Notes under the pieces: model-generated
What the model saw: the letters and a program-made list of their open reading frames with translations, nothing else
What the model was told of the DNA's origin: nothing
The model's database searches: none
Origin: an uncultured Lysobacterales bacterium
GTDB lineage: Bacteria; Pseudomonadota; Gammaproteobacteria; Xanthomonadales; SZUA-36
Direction of reading: 5' to 3'
NCBI GenBank assembly: GCA_937974465.1
Contig: CALJWY010000228.1
Coordinates: 1 to 24,452, forward strand
Length of the DNA stretch: 24,452 nucleotides
Made by a program: the position numbers and the translations under genes
In this document: piece by piece, positions 1-8,009 of the stretch
How the letters are laid out: every line of letters begins with the position of its first letter
Position numbering within the stretch: position 1 is the first letter of the stretch

Positions 1-1
1 A

Positions 2-439
2 ATGGTGGATGAATATAATGCGACAGGGGCTGGCGTCATTGGTGTCGAGGAAATTCCGGCCTCGTTGACGGATCGTTATGGCATCGTTTCTGTCGCCACC
101 GATGACACGGGACGCAAACGGATAAGGGAAATCGTGGAAAAGCCTGCGCCCGACGTTGCACCCTCCAACCTTGGCGTGGTCGGTCGCTATATTCTTCCCG
201 GGGAAATATTCACCCTGCTCGAAGCTGTTCGTGCCGGTGTTGGCGGGGAAATCCAGCTTACCGATGCCATCGCCGCGCAATTGGCGTCGCAGCCCTTATT
301 GGCGCATTCTTTTGCCGGGGTGCGTTATGACTGCGGAAGCCGTTATGGCTTTATCAAGGCCACTGTTGACTATGCCCTTGAGCATGAAGAATTGCGCGAA
401 GATTTACTGGCCTACTTCAAGCAAGCCGGCCAAAGTTAA
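2..439 (+). CDS. galU: UTP-glucose-1-phosphate uridylyltransferase, C-terminal part (5' end outside window)
   Basis: This is the last 145 residues of GalU, which makes UDP-glucose from UTP and glucose-1-phosphate in the cytoplasm for polysaccharide and envelope synthesis. The visible part carries the family's conserved blocks: VEKPAPDVAPSNLGVVGRY, then GGEIQLTDAI, then DCGSRYGFIKATVDYAL near the C-terminus. The first ATG (position 2) corresponds to an internal Met of the roughly 290-300-residue family, so the reading frame simply runs in from the left edge and the N-terminal nucleotide-binding half is missing only because of the window boundary. The stop TAA at 437-439 is 5 bases before the next ATG, so the esterase that follows is probably co-transcribed. 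Family identification is firm. Confidence 0.93.
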   Translation: MVDEYNATGAGVIGVEEIPASLTDRYGIVSVATDDTGRKRIREIVEKPAPDVAPSNLGVVGRYILPGEIFTLLEAVRAGVGGEIQLTDAIAAQLASQPLLAHSFAGVRYDCGSRYGFIKATVDYALEHEELREDLLAYFKQAGQS

Positions 440-444
440 CTGTT

Positions 445-1497
445 ATGCAGGTGCGTTCGCGATCTGATTGGCCCAAGGGTGAAGTTGTTTGTTTCAAACA
501 CCGGTCGAGAGTGTTGCAGGGTAATATCTGGTCTGATCCCTCTGACAGGGACTTTCATGTTTACCTGCCGCATGGTTACTCCGAGTCAGGGGCGGCACTC
601 GCAGCGTTATGGGATTTCGCCGCTTTTACCAACTCGGGTCCCGGACACCTGAACTGGCGGAACCAGGGCGAGAATCTGCCACAGCGCCTGGACCGCTTGA
701 TCGGAAACGGTGAGATGCCACCGGTTGTAGTACCGATGCCGGATTGCTACACCTCTCTGGGCGGCAACCAATACATAAACTCCACGTCGGTTGGCTTATA
801 TGCCGACTACATCGTGGAGGAGTTGGTGCCATTTTTGTCAACACGGGTGAATGTCATCGACGACCGCGCAGGCCGCGGTGTTTTTGGTAAGTCATCGGGT
901 GGTTATGGTGCCCTGGTTCACGCAATGAAGTACCCCGATGTCTGGGGGGGAATTGCTTCCCATGCTGGTGATATCGGCTTTGAATGGGTCTATCGGCCTG
1001 AGTTTCCAAGAGCGGCGGCCGTATTGTCGGCATTGAATGGAGACTCACATCGTTTTCTGAAGAATTTTTGGCGCAAGAAAGCGCCTGGATCACCGGATTA
1101 TTCAACATTGATGACACTGGCAATGGCCGCCACTTATGATCCATGTGATGACCTTGGTAATGGCCTCGGTGATGAGCTGAAAGCGGCAATCCAGCTGCCG
1201 TTCGATATACATACATGCGAATTGGATGAGGTGCGTTGGGGGCAATGGTTACAACATGACCCACTGCACCTGGTGGAGTCGCATGTAAAGCAACTTGCTG
1301 GCCTCAAATTGCTTTACATCGATGTGGGTAGCCGTGACCAGTACAATATTCAATATGGCACGCGCAGTTTTATCAAGCGACTTGAAAAGCTGGGTGTTGA
1401 ACACCATTACGAAGAATTCGATGGCACGCACTCTGGTATGGATTGGCGCCTGGATATTTCATTGCCGATGCTTGCCAAGGCCATGGTGTCGGACTGA
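445..1497 (+). CDS. Esterase-family alpha/beta hydrolase (enterochelin-esterase-like)
   Basis: A 350-residue alpha/beta hydrolase resembling the esterase D / enterochelin esterase family (Pfam Esterase). The nucleophile elbow is G-K-S-S-G (residues 148-152, Ser150 as likely nucleophile). His329 in DGTHSGMDW and an Asp in the LLYIDVGSRDQ segment (293 or 298) are candidates for the rest of the triad. An HVYLPHGY strand near residue 38 and PVVVPMPDCY near 93 fit the family's N-terminal core. There is no signal peptide, so a cytoplasmic enzyme is likely. The ATG at 445 lacks a clear Shine-Dalgarno but sits 5 bases after the galU stop, which suggests translational coupling. The substrate cannot be read from sequence; the family covers siderophore esters, S-formylglutathione and acyl esters. 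Confidence 0.8.
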   Translation: MQVRSRSDWPKGEVVCFKHRSRVLQGNIWSDPSDRDFHVYLPHGYSESGAALAALWDFAAFTNSGPGHLNWRNQGENLPQRLDRLIGNGEMPPVVVPMPDCYTSLGGNQYINSTSVGLYADYIVEELVPFLSTRVNVIDDRAGRGVFGKSSGGYGALVHAMKYPDVWGGIASHAGDIGFEWVYRPEFPRAAAVLSALNGDSHRFLKNFWRKKAPGSPDYSTLMTLAMAATYDPCDDLGNGLGDELKAAIQLPFDIHTCELDEVRWGQWLQHDPLHLVESHVKQLAGLKLLYIDVGSRDQYNIQYGTRSFIKRLEKLGVEHHYEEFDGTHSGMDWRLDISLPMLAKAMVSD

Positions 1498-1530
1498 ACG
1501 GTAGAAACTTTTTTTGGAAATGGAATACAG

Positions 1531-2112
1531 ATGATTGAAATTACTAAAAGTGCCCAGGAATATTTTGGCAGATTGATCGCGCAGCAGGAAATGGATGACA
1601 TTGGCTTGCATCTTACCGTTCTCAAGCCGGGCACACCGTTGGCATCATGTGATTTGCAGTTTCACGTTCCAGGTCAGTCCGGCGAAAAAGAGTTGGAGTT
1701 TAAATACGATCAGTTCAATTTATACGTTCCTGAAAGTTCCGAACAGTGGCTTGAGGAAGCAAAGATTGATTTTGAATCTTCAGATGCGGGCGGCCAACTA
1801 ACCATTAAGGCGCCTGGTATCAAGGGCAGCAGGCCCGCAGATTCTGCCGAGCTCGCAGAAAAGATAAACTGGATTCTTGAAACAGAGATCAATCCGGGCC
1901 TGGCATCACATGGTGGTATGGTCAAGCTTGAGACGATCACCGAGAAAACGGAAGTGGTACTGCGTTTTGGAGGTGGTTGCCAGGGTTGTGGAATGGTTAA
2001 TGTCACCTTGCAGGAAGGCATTGAAAAAACCCTGAAAGAATACTTCCCTGAAGTGACGGCAGTGATTGATGCTACCGATCACGCCACTGGTGAAAACCCT
2101 TACTACAAGTAA
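1531..2112 (+). CDS. nfuA: Fe-S biogenesis protein NfuA
   Basis: A 193-residue protein with the NfuA two-domain plan: an N-terminal degenerate A-type (IscA/HesB-like) domain over about residues 1-95 and a C-terminal Nfu domain over about 105-193. The Nfu domain carries the Fe-S binding C-x-x-C motif in GGGCQGCGM (Cys150 and Cys153), followed by the typical VTLQEGIEKTLKEYFPEV helix. NfuA carries a 4Fe-4S cluster between two monomers and passes it to client apoproteins, especially under oxidative stress or iron limitation. Length matches the roughly 190-residue gammaproteobacterial family. The start at 1531 follows a GGAA-rich stretch. It lies 33 bases downstream of the esterase and converges on the cytochrome genes. 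Confidence 0.96.
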   Translation: MIEITKSAQEYFGRLIAQQEMDDIGLHLTVLKPGTPLASCDLQFHVPGQSGEKELEFKYDQFNLYVPESSEQWLEEAKIDFESSDAGGQLTIKAPGIKGSRPADSAELAEKINWILETEINPGLASHGGMVKLETITEKTEVVLRFGGGCQGCGMVNVTLQEGIEKTLKEYFPEVTAVIDATDHATGENPYYK

Positions 2113-2138
2113 GGATTGGTTTTCAGACTGAATTGAAT

Positions 2139-2157
2139 GGGCCACGCGGTGTGGCCC
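2139..2157 (+). terminator. Hairpin between convergent nfuA and cytochrome gene, possible terminator
   Basis: A perfect 7-bp inverted repeat, GGGCCAC / GTGGCCC with a 5-nt loop, lies in the short gap between the convergent nfuA and cytochrome genes. A T-run (ATTTTT) begins about 11 bases after the stem on the plus strand, later than in a textbook intrinsic terminator, so this is only a candidate. Confidence 0.4.
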
Positions 2158-2182
2158 GGACCCGTATTTTTCAGGGTATTTA

Positions 2183-2515
2183 TTACTTATCCTTAATCTC
2201 GGTAAGGCCGTCCTGGCTCGCATACCATGCTGAGATGTCTTCGATGTCAGCGTCGCTGAGGTTCGCGGCAAACCCGCTCATAACAGCATTCGAGCGGGTA
2301 CCATCACGGAAGTCATACAGGCTCTTACTGAGGTAATTCTGGTGCTGCCCACCCAGGTTGGGATAAATCGGCTGAATGCTGACGCCGTTTGCACCGTGGC
2401 AGGCATGACAGACGGCTGATTTTTTCTTCCCTTCCGCAGCATTGCCGGCCGACAAAGCTATTGCTGGAACCAGGGACAGAATGGTGAAGCATACGACTTG
2501 TTGTAACCTTTTCAT
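2183..2515 (-). CDS. Periplasmic monoheme c-type cytochrome (second of pair)
   Basis: A 110-residue class I cytochrome c. An N-terminal signal peptide (basic MKRLQQ, hydrophobic stretch to about residue 22, ALSAGNA cleavage region) exports it to the periplasm. The heme-binding motif is C-H-A-C-H (Cys36, Cys39, His40); Met79 in NAVMSGFA is the likely distal ligand, and LSDADIEDISAWYAS is the typical C-terminal helix. It resembles one half of a diheme cytochrome c4 or a c553-type carrier, so it probably shuttles electrons between membrane complexes. Its ATG directly follows the TAA of the upstream cytochrome gene (TAAATG), so the two are surely co-transcribed and probably translationally coupled. 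The redox partner is not identifiable here. Confidence 0.88.
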   Translation of the reverse strand: MKRLQQVVCFTILSLVPAIALSAGNAAEGKKKSAVCHACHGANGVSIQPIYPNLGGQHQNYLSKSLYDFRDGTRSNAVMSGFAANLSDADIEDISAWYASQDGLTEIKDK

Positions 2516-2848
2516 TTATTCATCACCCGCTGAGTTGGTTTGTGCGGCCAGGTAGCTGGCAATATCTTCAATGTCCTGATCCGAGAGTGCCTCGGCCTGC
2601 AGGTTCATGTTCTTGTGTGCCCGTTCACCCGTCCTGAAAGCCTTTAGTGAAATAACCAGGTACTCGCGGTTTTGCCCGCCAATGCGTGGAACATGGTATG
2701 TCGGGTAGGTATTGTTATAGTCGACAATTCCATGACAACCGGTGCAGGTGTAGGCCTTTATCTTCCCGGCCTTGTAGTCGCCGGCAGCAAACGCATTGAC
2801 AGAAGCCAGGCAAAACAGCAGCGTAAAAAGAATTTTTTGAATATGCAT
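2516..2848 (-). CDS. Periplasmic monoheme c-type cytochrome (first of pair)
   Basis: A 110-residue class I cytochrome c with a signal peptide (MHIQKILFTLLFCLASVNAFAA) and one heme site, C-T-G-C-H (Cys35, Cys38, His39). Met81 in HKNMNLQ is the probable distal ligand, and LSDQDIEDIASYLAAQ closes the domain. It is clearly paralogous to its downstream neighbour: both share GGQ..YL, an FR.G.R segment and the final helix. I chose ATG 2848 because the signal peptide begins naturally there; an in-frame GTG at 2860 would add four residues. Neither start has a strong Shine-Dalgarno. The pair may function like the two lobes of cytochrome c4, but that is inference. Confidence 0.87.
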   Translation of the reverse strand: MHIQKILFTLLFCLASVNAFAAGDYKAGKIKAYTCTGCHGIVDYNNTYPTYHVPRIGGQNREYLVISLKAFRTGERAHKNMNLQAEALSDQDIEDIASYLAAQTNSAGDE

Positions 2849-2885
2849 AAGAATCGTCACAGTGGGTAATTGTCAGTAGCGGGCG

Positions 2886-2914
2886 ATTATAACCATAGTT
2901 CAGCCACAATCCAA
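2886..2914 (-). promoter_or_regulatory. Candidate sigma-70 promoter for the cytochrome pair
   Basis: On the minus strand a perfect TATAAT (2886-2891) stands 17 bases from a weak -35, TTGGAT (2909-2914), about 38 bases upstream of the cytochrome ATG at 2848. It lies in the gap after dnaE2, so the cytochrome pair likely has its own promoter. Confidence 0.45.
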
Positions 2915-2967
2915 AACCCCCGTGTTTTGCGACTTTTCCGGGTTGTTTCGGCCAGGGTCGCATCAAC

Positions 2968-5900
2968 TCAACAGAAATCCCGCGAACGGGTCTGCAGACC
3001 TTTTGCAAGGTGATCAAAATCATGCAGTTGGCGGGCGATCAGGTGATAGACTTCGCCATCGCTCTCCATGACACCATCCACTGCCAGCAATGATGTATTG
3101 AGGATAATGCTGCGCTGGCGTTCCCACAGGCGTTGCCAGACGACGACGTTGAGGTGCCCTGTCTCATCTTCGAGTGTCAGGAAGATGGTTCCATTGGCGG
3201 TCATCGGACGTTGCCGCATGGTGATCAGGCCACATCCCCGGGCGTGGGTGCCATGCTTGAGCTGGAGCAATTGTTGCGCCGTCCTGACCCGCCGCTGCCG
3301 TAAAACACCCCGTATCAATGCGACCGGGTGCCGCCCCAGTGTCAGACCGGTGGCGGCATAATCTGCCAGGGTGTTATCTGCTTCCGATGCGGGGCGTATC
3401 GCGGTGGCATCATCTTTACGGGCAATGCCCATGAGCAGGTCCGGGGGCTGTTTTTCTATGGCAGCGGTTTCCCAGCGGGCACGATGCCGGTGACCGGCAA
3501 GTCCCTTGAGTGAGGCAGCCTCGGCCAGCGCTGCCAGCTCACGCCGATTCAGTTGGGCGCGGGTGTATAAATCCTGGGTGTCGGTAAACGGCCGGGTGCT
3601 GCGTGCGCTGGTAATACGTTCGGCAGCCTGTTGTCCCAGGCCCTTGACCAGGCGCAAGCCAAGGCGTAGCAGGGGGGTGTGCCCGGTATCGCGTTGCAAT
3701 GCGCAATTCCAGTCGCTGTAGCGGATATCTGCGGGTAATACGGTAACGCCATGCCGTCGCGCATCCTGTACCAACTGTGCCGGCTGGTAAAAACCCATTG
3801 GCTGTGAGTTGAGCAGGGCGCAGACGAAGGCCGCAGGGTGATGACATTTCAACCATGCGGATACATAAACCAGCAGGGCGAAGCTGGCGGCGTGTGATTC
3901 CGGGAACCCGTATTCGCCAAAGCCCTTGATCTGTTCGAATATCTGCTCGGCGAAAGCCTGCTGATAGCCACGTTCAAGCATGCCGTCGACCAGTCGTTGA
4001 TGCATGTGTTCCATACCACCGCGCCGTGCCCAGGCAGCCATTGAGCGGCGTAACATATCGGCCTCCGAGCCGCTAAAGCCGGCGGCCACCATGGCAATCT
4101 GCATGACCTGCTCCTGAAAAATGGGTACACCCAAGGTGCGTTGCAGCACTTTCTGCAGGGCTTTCGATGGATAATTGACCTGTTCCAGTCCGCGCCGGCG
4201 CTGCAGGTAAGGATGCACCATGTTGCCCTGTATGGGGCCGGGTCTGACAATGGCAACCTCGATGACCAGGTCGTAAAAACAGGCGGGTTTCAGGCGCGGC
4301 AGCATGGCCATCTGTGCACGGGACTCAATCTGGAACACGCCGATGGTGTCGGCTTTCTGGATCATGCTATATGTTTCCGGATCCTCGGGTGGGATGTCGG
4401 CTAACGTGATGGGGTCACCCTGACCCCGTTTGAAATCGTTCACCAGGTCGAGGCAGCGATGAATGGCCGTCAGCATGCCCAGCGCCAGGCAATCTACTTT
4501 GAGCAGTCCCAGTGTCTCCAGGTCATCCTTGTCCCACTGGATGACGGTGCGGTCAGCCATTGAAGCGTTCTCTACCGGCACCAGCGAGGCCAGCGTGTTT
4601 TCAGAAATCACGAAACCGCCAACATGTTGTGACAGGTGACGGGGGAAGCCGACCAGGCTTTGCACCAGGTACAACAGTTGCCGGACCTTTAAGCTATCTG
4701 CCGCAATCGGCCCAGGTTGCTCTCCCGACCGGTTTGCGGTCTCACCTTGTCCCTGTTCGGCAATCCGGCTGGCAAATTGGTCCGGTTGATCCCACCACGA
4801 CACATTACGGGCCAGGCGGTCGACCTGGCCCGGGCTGAAGCCCAGTACCTTGCCAACATCACGGATGGCGCTACGTGGCCGGTAGCTGATAACGGTGGCT
4901 GCCAGCGCGGCCCGTTCACGTCCATATTTCCGGTAGATATACTGAATGACTTCCTCACGGCGCTCATGTTCGAAATCGACATCGATATCCGGTGGCTCAT
5001 CACGTTCACGTGAAATGAAGCGTTCAAACAACATATTCATACGTGCGGGATCGACCTCGGTAATACCCAGGCAGTAGCAGACAGCAGAATTGGCGGCCGA
5101 GCCACGCCCCTGGCAAAGAATTCCCTGGCTGCGTGCAAACTGGACAATGTCATGCACGGTCAGAAAGTAGGACTCGTAGCGCAGCGCAGAAATCAATTCC
5201 AGCTCGTGTTCGATCTGCTGACGCAGTTCCGCACTGATGCCGGATGGCCAGCGTTGCCGGATGCCGGCTTCGGTCAGGTCACGTAAATGTACGGCGCTGC
5301 TGATGCCCTGTGGTACGACCTCGCGCGGGTATTGGTAGCGTAACTGGTCCAGCCGGAAGTGACAGCGTTGCGCGATACTCACGGACTCATCCAGCAAGCC
5401 CGCACGGTACAGTTCGGACAGGCGGTGGCGGCTGCGCAGGTGGCGTTCGCCGCAGGGCAGGGCACGGTAACCCAGTTCCGGCAAGGTGCAGCCATGCCGG
5501 ATAGCGGTAAGCACGTCGTGCAGCATACGCCGGGAGCGGACATGCATTTGTATATCACCACAGGCGGTCATTGGCAGACCGGCAGCTTGAGCGATTCCCG
5601 CCAGTTGCGCCAGTCGTGATTGGTCGTCAAAACCCAGGTTAAGGCTGACTGCCAACCAGCTCCTGGTGGCGAAGTGTGAGGCCACCCAGTGTGCGGTGAG
5701 TAAGTTTTCCTCCGGTAGACGCTGATTGATTTCCGGCAGCCACAGCGCCAGGCAGTGGTCGAGGCCATTTTCAAATGCGTTGTCAGGCAGCGTATAACTA
5801 CCCTTGGGGGCATTGCGGCGTCCACGGGTAATCAGGGTGCACAATTGCGCATAGCCGACCTTGTCTTCAGCCAGCAATACCAGGCGCGAACCATTCTCCA

Positions 5901-6141
5901 GCCTGAAAAGGCTGCCGCTTATCAGTTTGATTTCCTGTCCGCGCTGTTTGCAACGCTGAGCCTCTTCATGGGCGCGCACAATGCCCGCCAGGGAGCATTC
6001 ATCGGTCAGGGCAATGGCACGGTAGCCCAGGTCAGCTGCGCGCGTCACCAATTCCTGCGGGTGCGAGGCGCCGTTGAGGAAGGTGAAATTGCTGGTGCAG
6101 ACAAGTTCGGCATAGTTACATATAGTTTCCGATAAACACAT
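2968..6141 (-). CDS. dnaE2: Error-prone DNA polymerase DnaE2 (ImuC)
   Basis: A 1057-residue C-family polymerase alpha subunit of the DnaE2/ImuC type, used for damage-induced mutagenic translesion synthesis. It opens with the family's YAEL..TSNFTFLNGASHP PHP-domain motif. The catalytic carboxylate block PPDIDVDFEHERREEVI is intact, as is IVRPGPIQG; an OB-fold lies near the C-terminus (GTIFLTLEDETGHLNVVVW), and the protein ends with the DnaE2-typical HDFDHLAKGLQTRSRDFC. The length is normal and no frameshift is seen. The ATG at 6141 is the only usable start: upstream in frame there is no ATG, GTG or TTG before a stop. That ATG lies inside a LexA box and has no Shine-Dalgarno. The usual imuA-imuB partners are not adjacent; an ImuB-like gene is 5.3 kb away. 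Confidence 0.95.
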   Translation of the reverse strand: MCLSETICNYAELVCTSNFTFLNGASHPQELVTRAADLGYRAIALTDECSLAGIVRAHEEAQRCKQRGQEIKLISGSLFRLENGSRLVLLAEDKVGYAQLCTLITRGRRNAPKGSYTLPDNAFENGLDHCLALWLPEINQRLPEENLLTAHWVASHFATRSWLAVSLNLGFDDQSRLAQLAGIAQAAGLPMTACGDIQMHVRSRRMLHDVLTAIRHGCTLPELGYRALPCGERHLRSRHRLSELYRAGLLDESVSIAQRCHFRLDQLRYQYPREVVPQGISSAVHLRDLTEAGIRQRWPSGISAELRQQIEHELELISALRYESYFLTVHDIVQFARSQGILCQGRGSAANSAVCYCLGITEVDPARMNMLFERFISRERDEPPDIDVDFEHERREEVIQYIYRKYGRERAALAATVISYRPRSAIRDVGKVLGFSPGQVDRLARNVSWWDQPDQFASRIAEQGQGETANRSGEQPGPIAADSLKVRQLLYLVQSLVGFPRHLSQHVGGFVISENTLASLVPVENASMADRTVIQWDKDDLETLGLLKVDCLALGMLTAIHRCLDLVNDFKRGQGDPITLADIPPEDPETYSMIQKADTIGVFQIESRAQMAMLPRLKPACFYDLVIEVAIVRPGPIQGNMVHPYLQRRRGLEQVNYPSKALQKVLQRTLGVPIFQEQVMQIAMVAAGFSGSEADMLRRSMAAWARRGGMEHMHQRLVDGMLERGYQQAFAEQIFEQIKGFGEYGFPESHAASFALLVYVSAWLKCHHPAAFVCALLNSQPMGFYQPAQLVQDARRHGVTVLPADIRYSDWNCALQRDTGHTPLLRLGLRLVKGLGQQAAERITSARSTRPFTDTQDLYTRAQLNRRELAALAEAASLKGLAGHRHRARWETAAIEKQPPDLLMGIARKDDATAIRPASEADNTLADYAATGLTLGRHPVALIRGVLRQRRVRTAQQLLQLKHGTHARGCGLITMRQRPMTANGTIFLTLEDETGHLNVVVWQRLWERQRSIILNTSLLAVDGVMESDGEVYHLIARQLHDFDHLAKGLQTRSRDFC

Positions 6142-6160
6142 ACTGTATATATATACAGTA
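6141..6160. promoter_or_regulatory. Perfect LexA (SOS) box
   Basis: The 20-mer tactgtatatatatacagta is a perfect palindrome and matches the E. coli-type LexA consensus TACTGT(AT)4ACAGTA. It overlaps the first base of the dnaE2 start codon. On the minus strand TTGTTT, 17 bases, TATATA can be read as a promoter whose -10 is inside the box, with a start site predicted at about the A of the dnaE2 ATG. On the plus strand a perfect TATAAT (6159-6164) overlaps the other edge of the box, though no good -35 is seen. SOS control of dnaE2 is expected for the family. Confidence 0.93.
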
Positions 6161-6239
6161 TAATGATCAAAAACAAGCTCTCGGGAATATTATTTTCCAC
6201 AGCCCCTGACGGATGCCTGGCCATGTCTGTGGAGCAGGT

Positions 6240-6440
6240 ATGAACAACTGGGCAGAAATACGGAAAAGTGCAAAGAAAAAGGGGGCTGATACACCCTTTA
6301 TTGACCCTGGTGAGGTATCATATGCACCCGCTTTACAGCGCCCGGAAAATACGAGCCGACCAGTTACTGGCGGTTACCCGTCCGGAAAAGTGAAGCGGAC
6401 GCTGCGCCTGCATAACAGGTTGGAAGTAAACAGGACTTGA
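6240..6440 (+). CDS. Possible small basic hypothetical protein between the SOS box and the CoA operon
   Basis: A 66-residue open frame beginning MNNWAEIRKSAKKKG, which I do not recognise. Support comes from a GGAG ribosome-binding site 6 bases before the ATG (GGAGCAGGTATG), the divergent position next to the LexA box, and the short 22-base gap to the next gene. The product is polar and basic (AKKKG near the N-terminus, KVKRTLRLHNR near the C-terminus), with no signal peptide, membrane segment or recognisable domain. An in-frame upstream ATG at 6213 would add nine residues but has no such ribosome-binding site. It could equally be a chance frame in a roughly 320-base leader; homologues in related genomes would decide. 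Confidence 0.35.
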   Translation: MNNWAEIRKSAKKKGADTPFIDPGEVSYAPALQRPENTSRPVTGGYPSGKVKRTLRLHNRLEVNRT

Positions 6441-6462
6441 TCCCCGGAGGACAGGTACCGCT

Positions 6463-7221
6463 ATGGTTGACTACGCTATTTTGGGTGACGGCAGGCTTGC
6501 ACGTCACTTTTCGCATTATTTTAATTTACTGGGTATCTCCCATGATTGCTGGGCACGTAATGATGGCTCAAGCTTCAATACACTTGATTTGGCGGATACT
6601 GAGCAGCGGTTGAGGGCGACCGTTGCTACCGCAGAGCGGGTTTTGCTGCTCGTCTCAGACCAGGCTATTGCCAGTCTGCTTAAGCAATATCCGTTTTTAC
6701 TGGATCATGACCTGATTCACTGCAGCGGGGCATTGAGCATGTCCGGCATCGCAGGAGCACATCCGCTCATGACCTTTGCAGGCGAGCTATACGATCTGCA
6801 GACATATCAGTCAGTGCCTTTCATCCTTGAGAAGGGCCAGGATTTCAAACACCTTTTTCCTCAACTTCCAAATCCGAATTTTTCCATCAGCAGCGAGGAT
6901 AAGCCGAGCTATCACGCCATGTGTGTGATGGCGGGAAATTTCACGCAGATATTATGGAAGGCGGTGTCTGAACACTTTGTCCAGCAATTTGAACTGCCTG
7001 CTGAATCACTAACCCCCTATCTGCGCCAAGTGGTTGTCAATTTTTCACAAATACCGGACTCGGCACTGACCGGCCCGCTGGTGCGAAATGATGTTGAAAC
7101 ACTTGAGCATCACCTGAAGGCCCTGGAAGGTAATCCGATGCAGGCGCTATACCGCGCCTTCGTCAGTTTCTACCAAGGTGGTGAACAACAAAGTAGTACG
7201 TGGAGGAGCATAGCACCATGA
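6463..7221 (+). CDS. panG: Rossmann/DUF2520 dehydrogenase, probable PanG-type ketopantoate reductase
   Basis: A 252-residue protein with an N-terminal nucleotide-binding Rossmann fold (ILGDGRLARHF, residues 6-16) and a C-terminal DUF2520 domain, recognised by LTGPLVRNDVETLEHHLKAL (202-221) and the AHPLMTF strand (99-105). DUF2520 proteins are related to 6-phosphogluconate-dehydrogenase-like reductases. It heads an operon with panB, panC, coaBC and coaX, in which the only missing redox step is reduction of ketopantoate to pantoate by NADPH. From memory, an unrelated-to-PanE reductase called PanG was described in Francisella in a similar cluster, and this gene is likely its orthologue; the symbol rests on that plus context. 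A GGAGG site lies 12 bases before the ATG. The stop overlaps the panB start (ATGA). Confidence 0.68.
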   Translation: MVDYAILGDGRLARHFSHYFNLLGISHDCWARNDGSSFNTLDLADTEQRLRATVATAERVLLLVSDQAIASLLKQYPFLLDHDLIHCSGALSMSGIAGAHPLMTFAGELYDLQTYQSVPFILEKGQDFKHLFPQLPNPNFSISSEDKPSYHAMCVMAGNFTQILWKAVSEHFVQQFELPAESLTPYLRQVVVNFSQIPDSALTGPLVRNDVETLEHHLKALEGNPMQALYRAFVSFYQGGEQQSSTWRSIAP

Positions 7222-8009
7222 ACATTCTGGATTTCCAGGCCTGTAAGAACCGGGGTGAGAAAATCACCATGCTGACATGTTATGACTACACGTCGGCTAT
7301 GATCGTGCAGGAATCGGATATAGACATGATCCTCGTGGGCGATAGCGCTGCCATGGTCATGCATGGTCATGACACAACCATTCCTGCCGACGTCGACATG
7401 ATGTGCCGGCACATCGAAAGTGTTGCACGTGGCACAAATGATAAATTTATCGTCGGTGATATGCCGTTCCTGTCATACAGGCAATCACTTGCGGATACCA
7501 TGCGAGCGGTCGGCAGGGTTATGAAAGCCGGTGCACATGCCGTCAAGCTGGAAGGTGTTGATGGTAATACTGACAGTATTGCCCACATTGTGAAATCCGG
7601 GGTGCCGGTTATGGGTCACCTTGGTCTGACCCCGCAGTTCGTCAACCAACTGGGTGGCTTCCGCGTGCAGGGTCGCAGCGACGAAACTGCTGAAGCCCTG
7701 CAGCAGGATGCGCTGGCGTGTGAGTTGGCCGGTTGTTTCTCCCTCGTTCTCGAATGCGTGCCCCAGCAGTTGGCCACAGATATCACAGCCCAATTAAGTA
7801 TTCCCACCATCGGTATCGGCGCCGGTGCCGGCACAGACGGGCAGGTGCTGGTCATGCAGGACATGTTGGGATTATCTATCGATTTCAAACCTAAATTTGT
7901 ACGCCAATACCTGGCTGGTAAGGAGTTGTTCCGGGAGGCTTTCAATACCTACGCCCGCGATGTGAAAAGCGGCCAGTTCCCGTCCAATGACGAGAGCTTC
8001 AGACAATGA
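7218..8009 (+). CDS. panB: 3-methyl-2-oxobutanoate hydroxymethyltransferase
   Basis: A 263-residue PanB, the usual family length. It transfers a hydroxymethyl group from 5,10-methylene-tetrahydrofolate to alpha-ketoisovalerate to make ketopantoate, the first committed step of pantothenate synthesis. The Mg-binding residues are visible by comparison with the E. coli enzyme: Asp42 (VGDS), Asp81 (GDMPF) and Glu112 (KLEG); catalytic Glu179 lies in LECVP, and IGIGAG and GHLGLTPQ are conserved. I chose ATG 7218, which overlaps the upstream TGA as ATGA and has GGAGG 11 bases before it; a GTG at 7200 would add six unlikely residues. The stop overlaps the panC ATG (ATGA), so translation is coupled through the operon. 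Confidence 0.96.
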   Translation: MNILDFQACKNRGEKITMLTCYDYTSAMIVQESDIDMILVGDSAAMVMHGHDTTIPADVDMMCRHIESVARGTNDKFIVGDMPFLSYRQSLADTMRAVGRVMKAGAHAVKLEGVDGNTDSIAHIVKSGVPVMGHLGLTPQFVNQLGGFRVQGRSDETAEALQQDALACELAGCFSLVLECVPQQLATDITAQLSIPTIGIGAGAGTDGQVLVMQDMLGLSIDFKPKFVRQYLAGKELFREAFNTYARDVKSGQFPSNDESFRQ

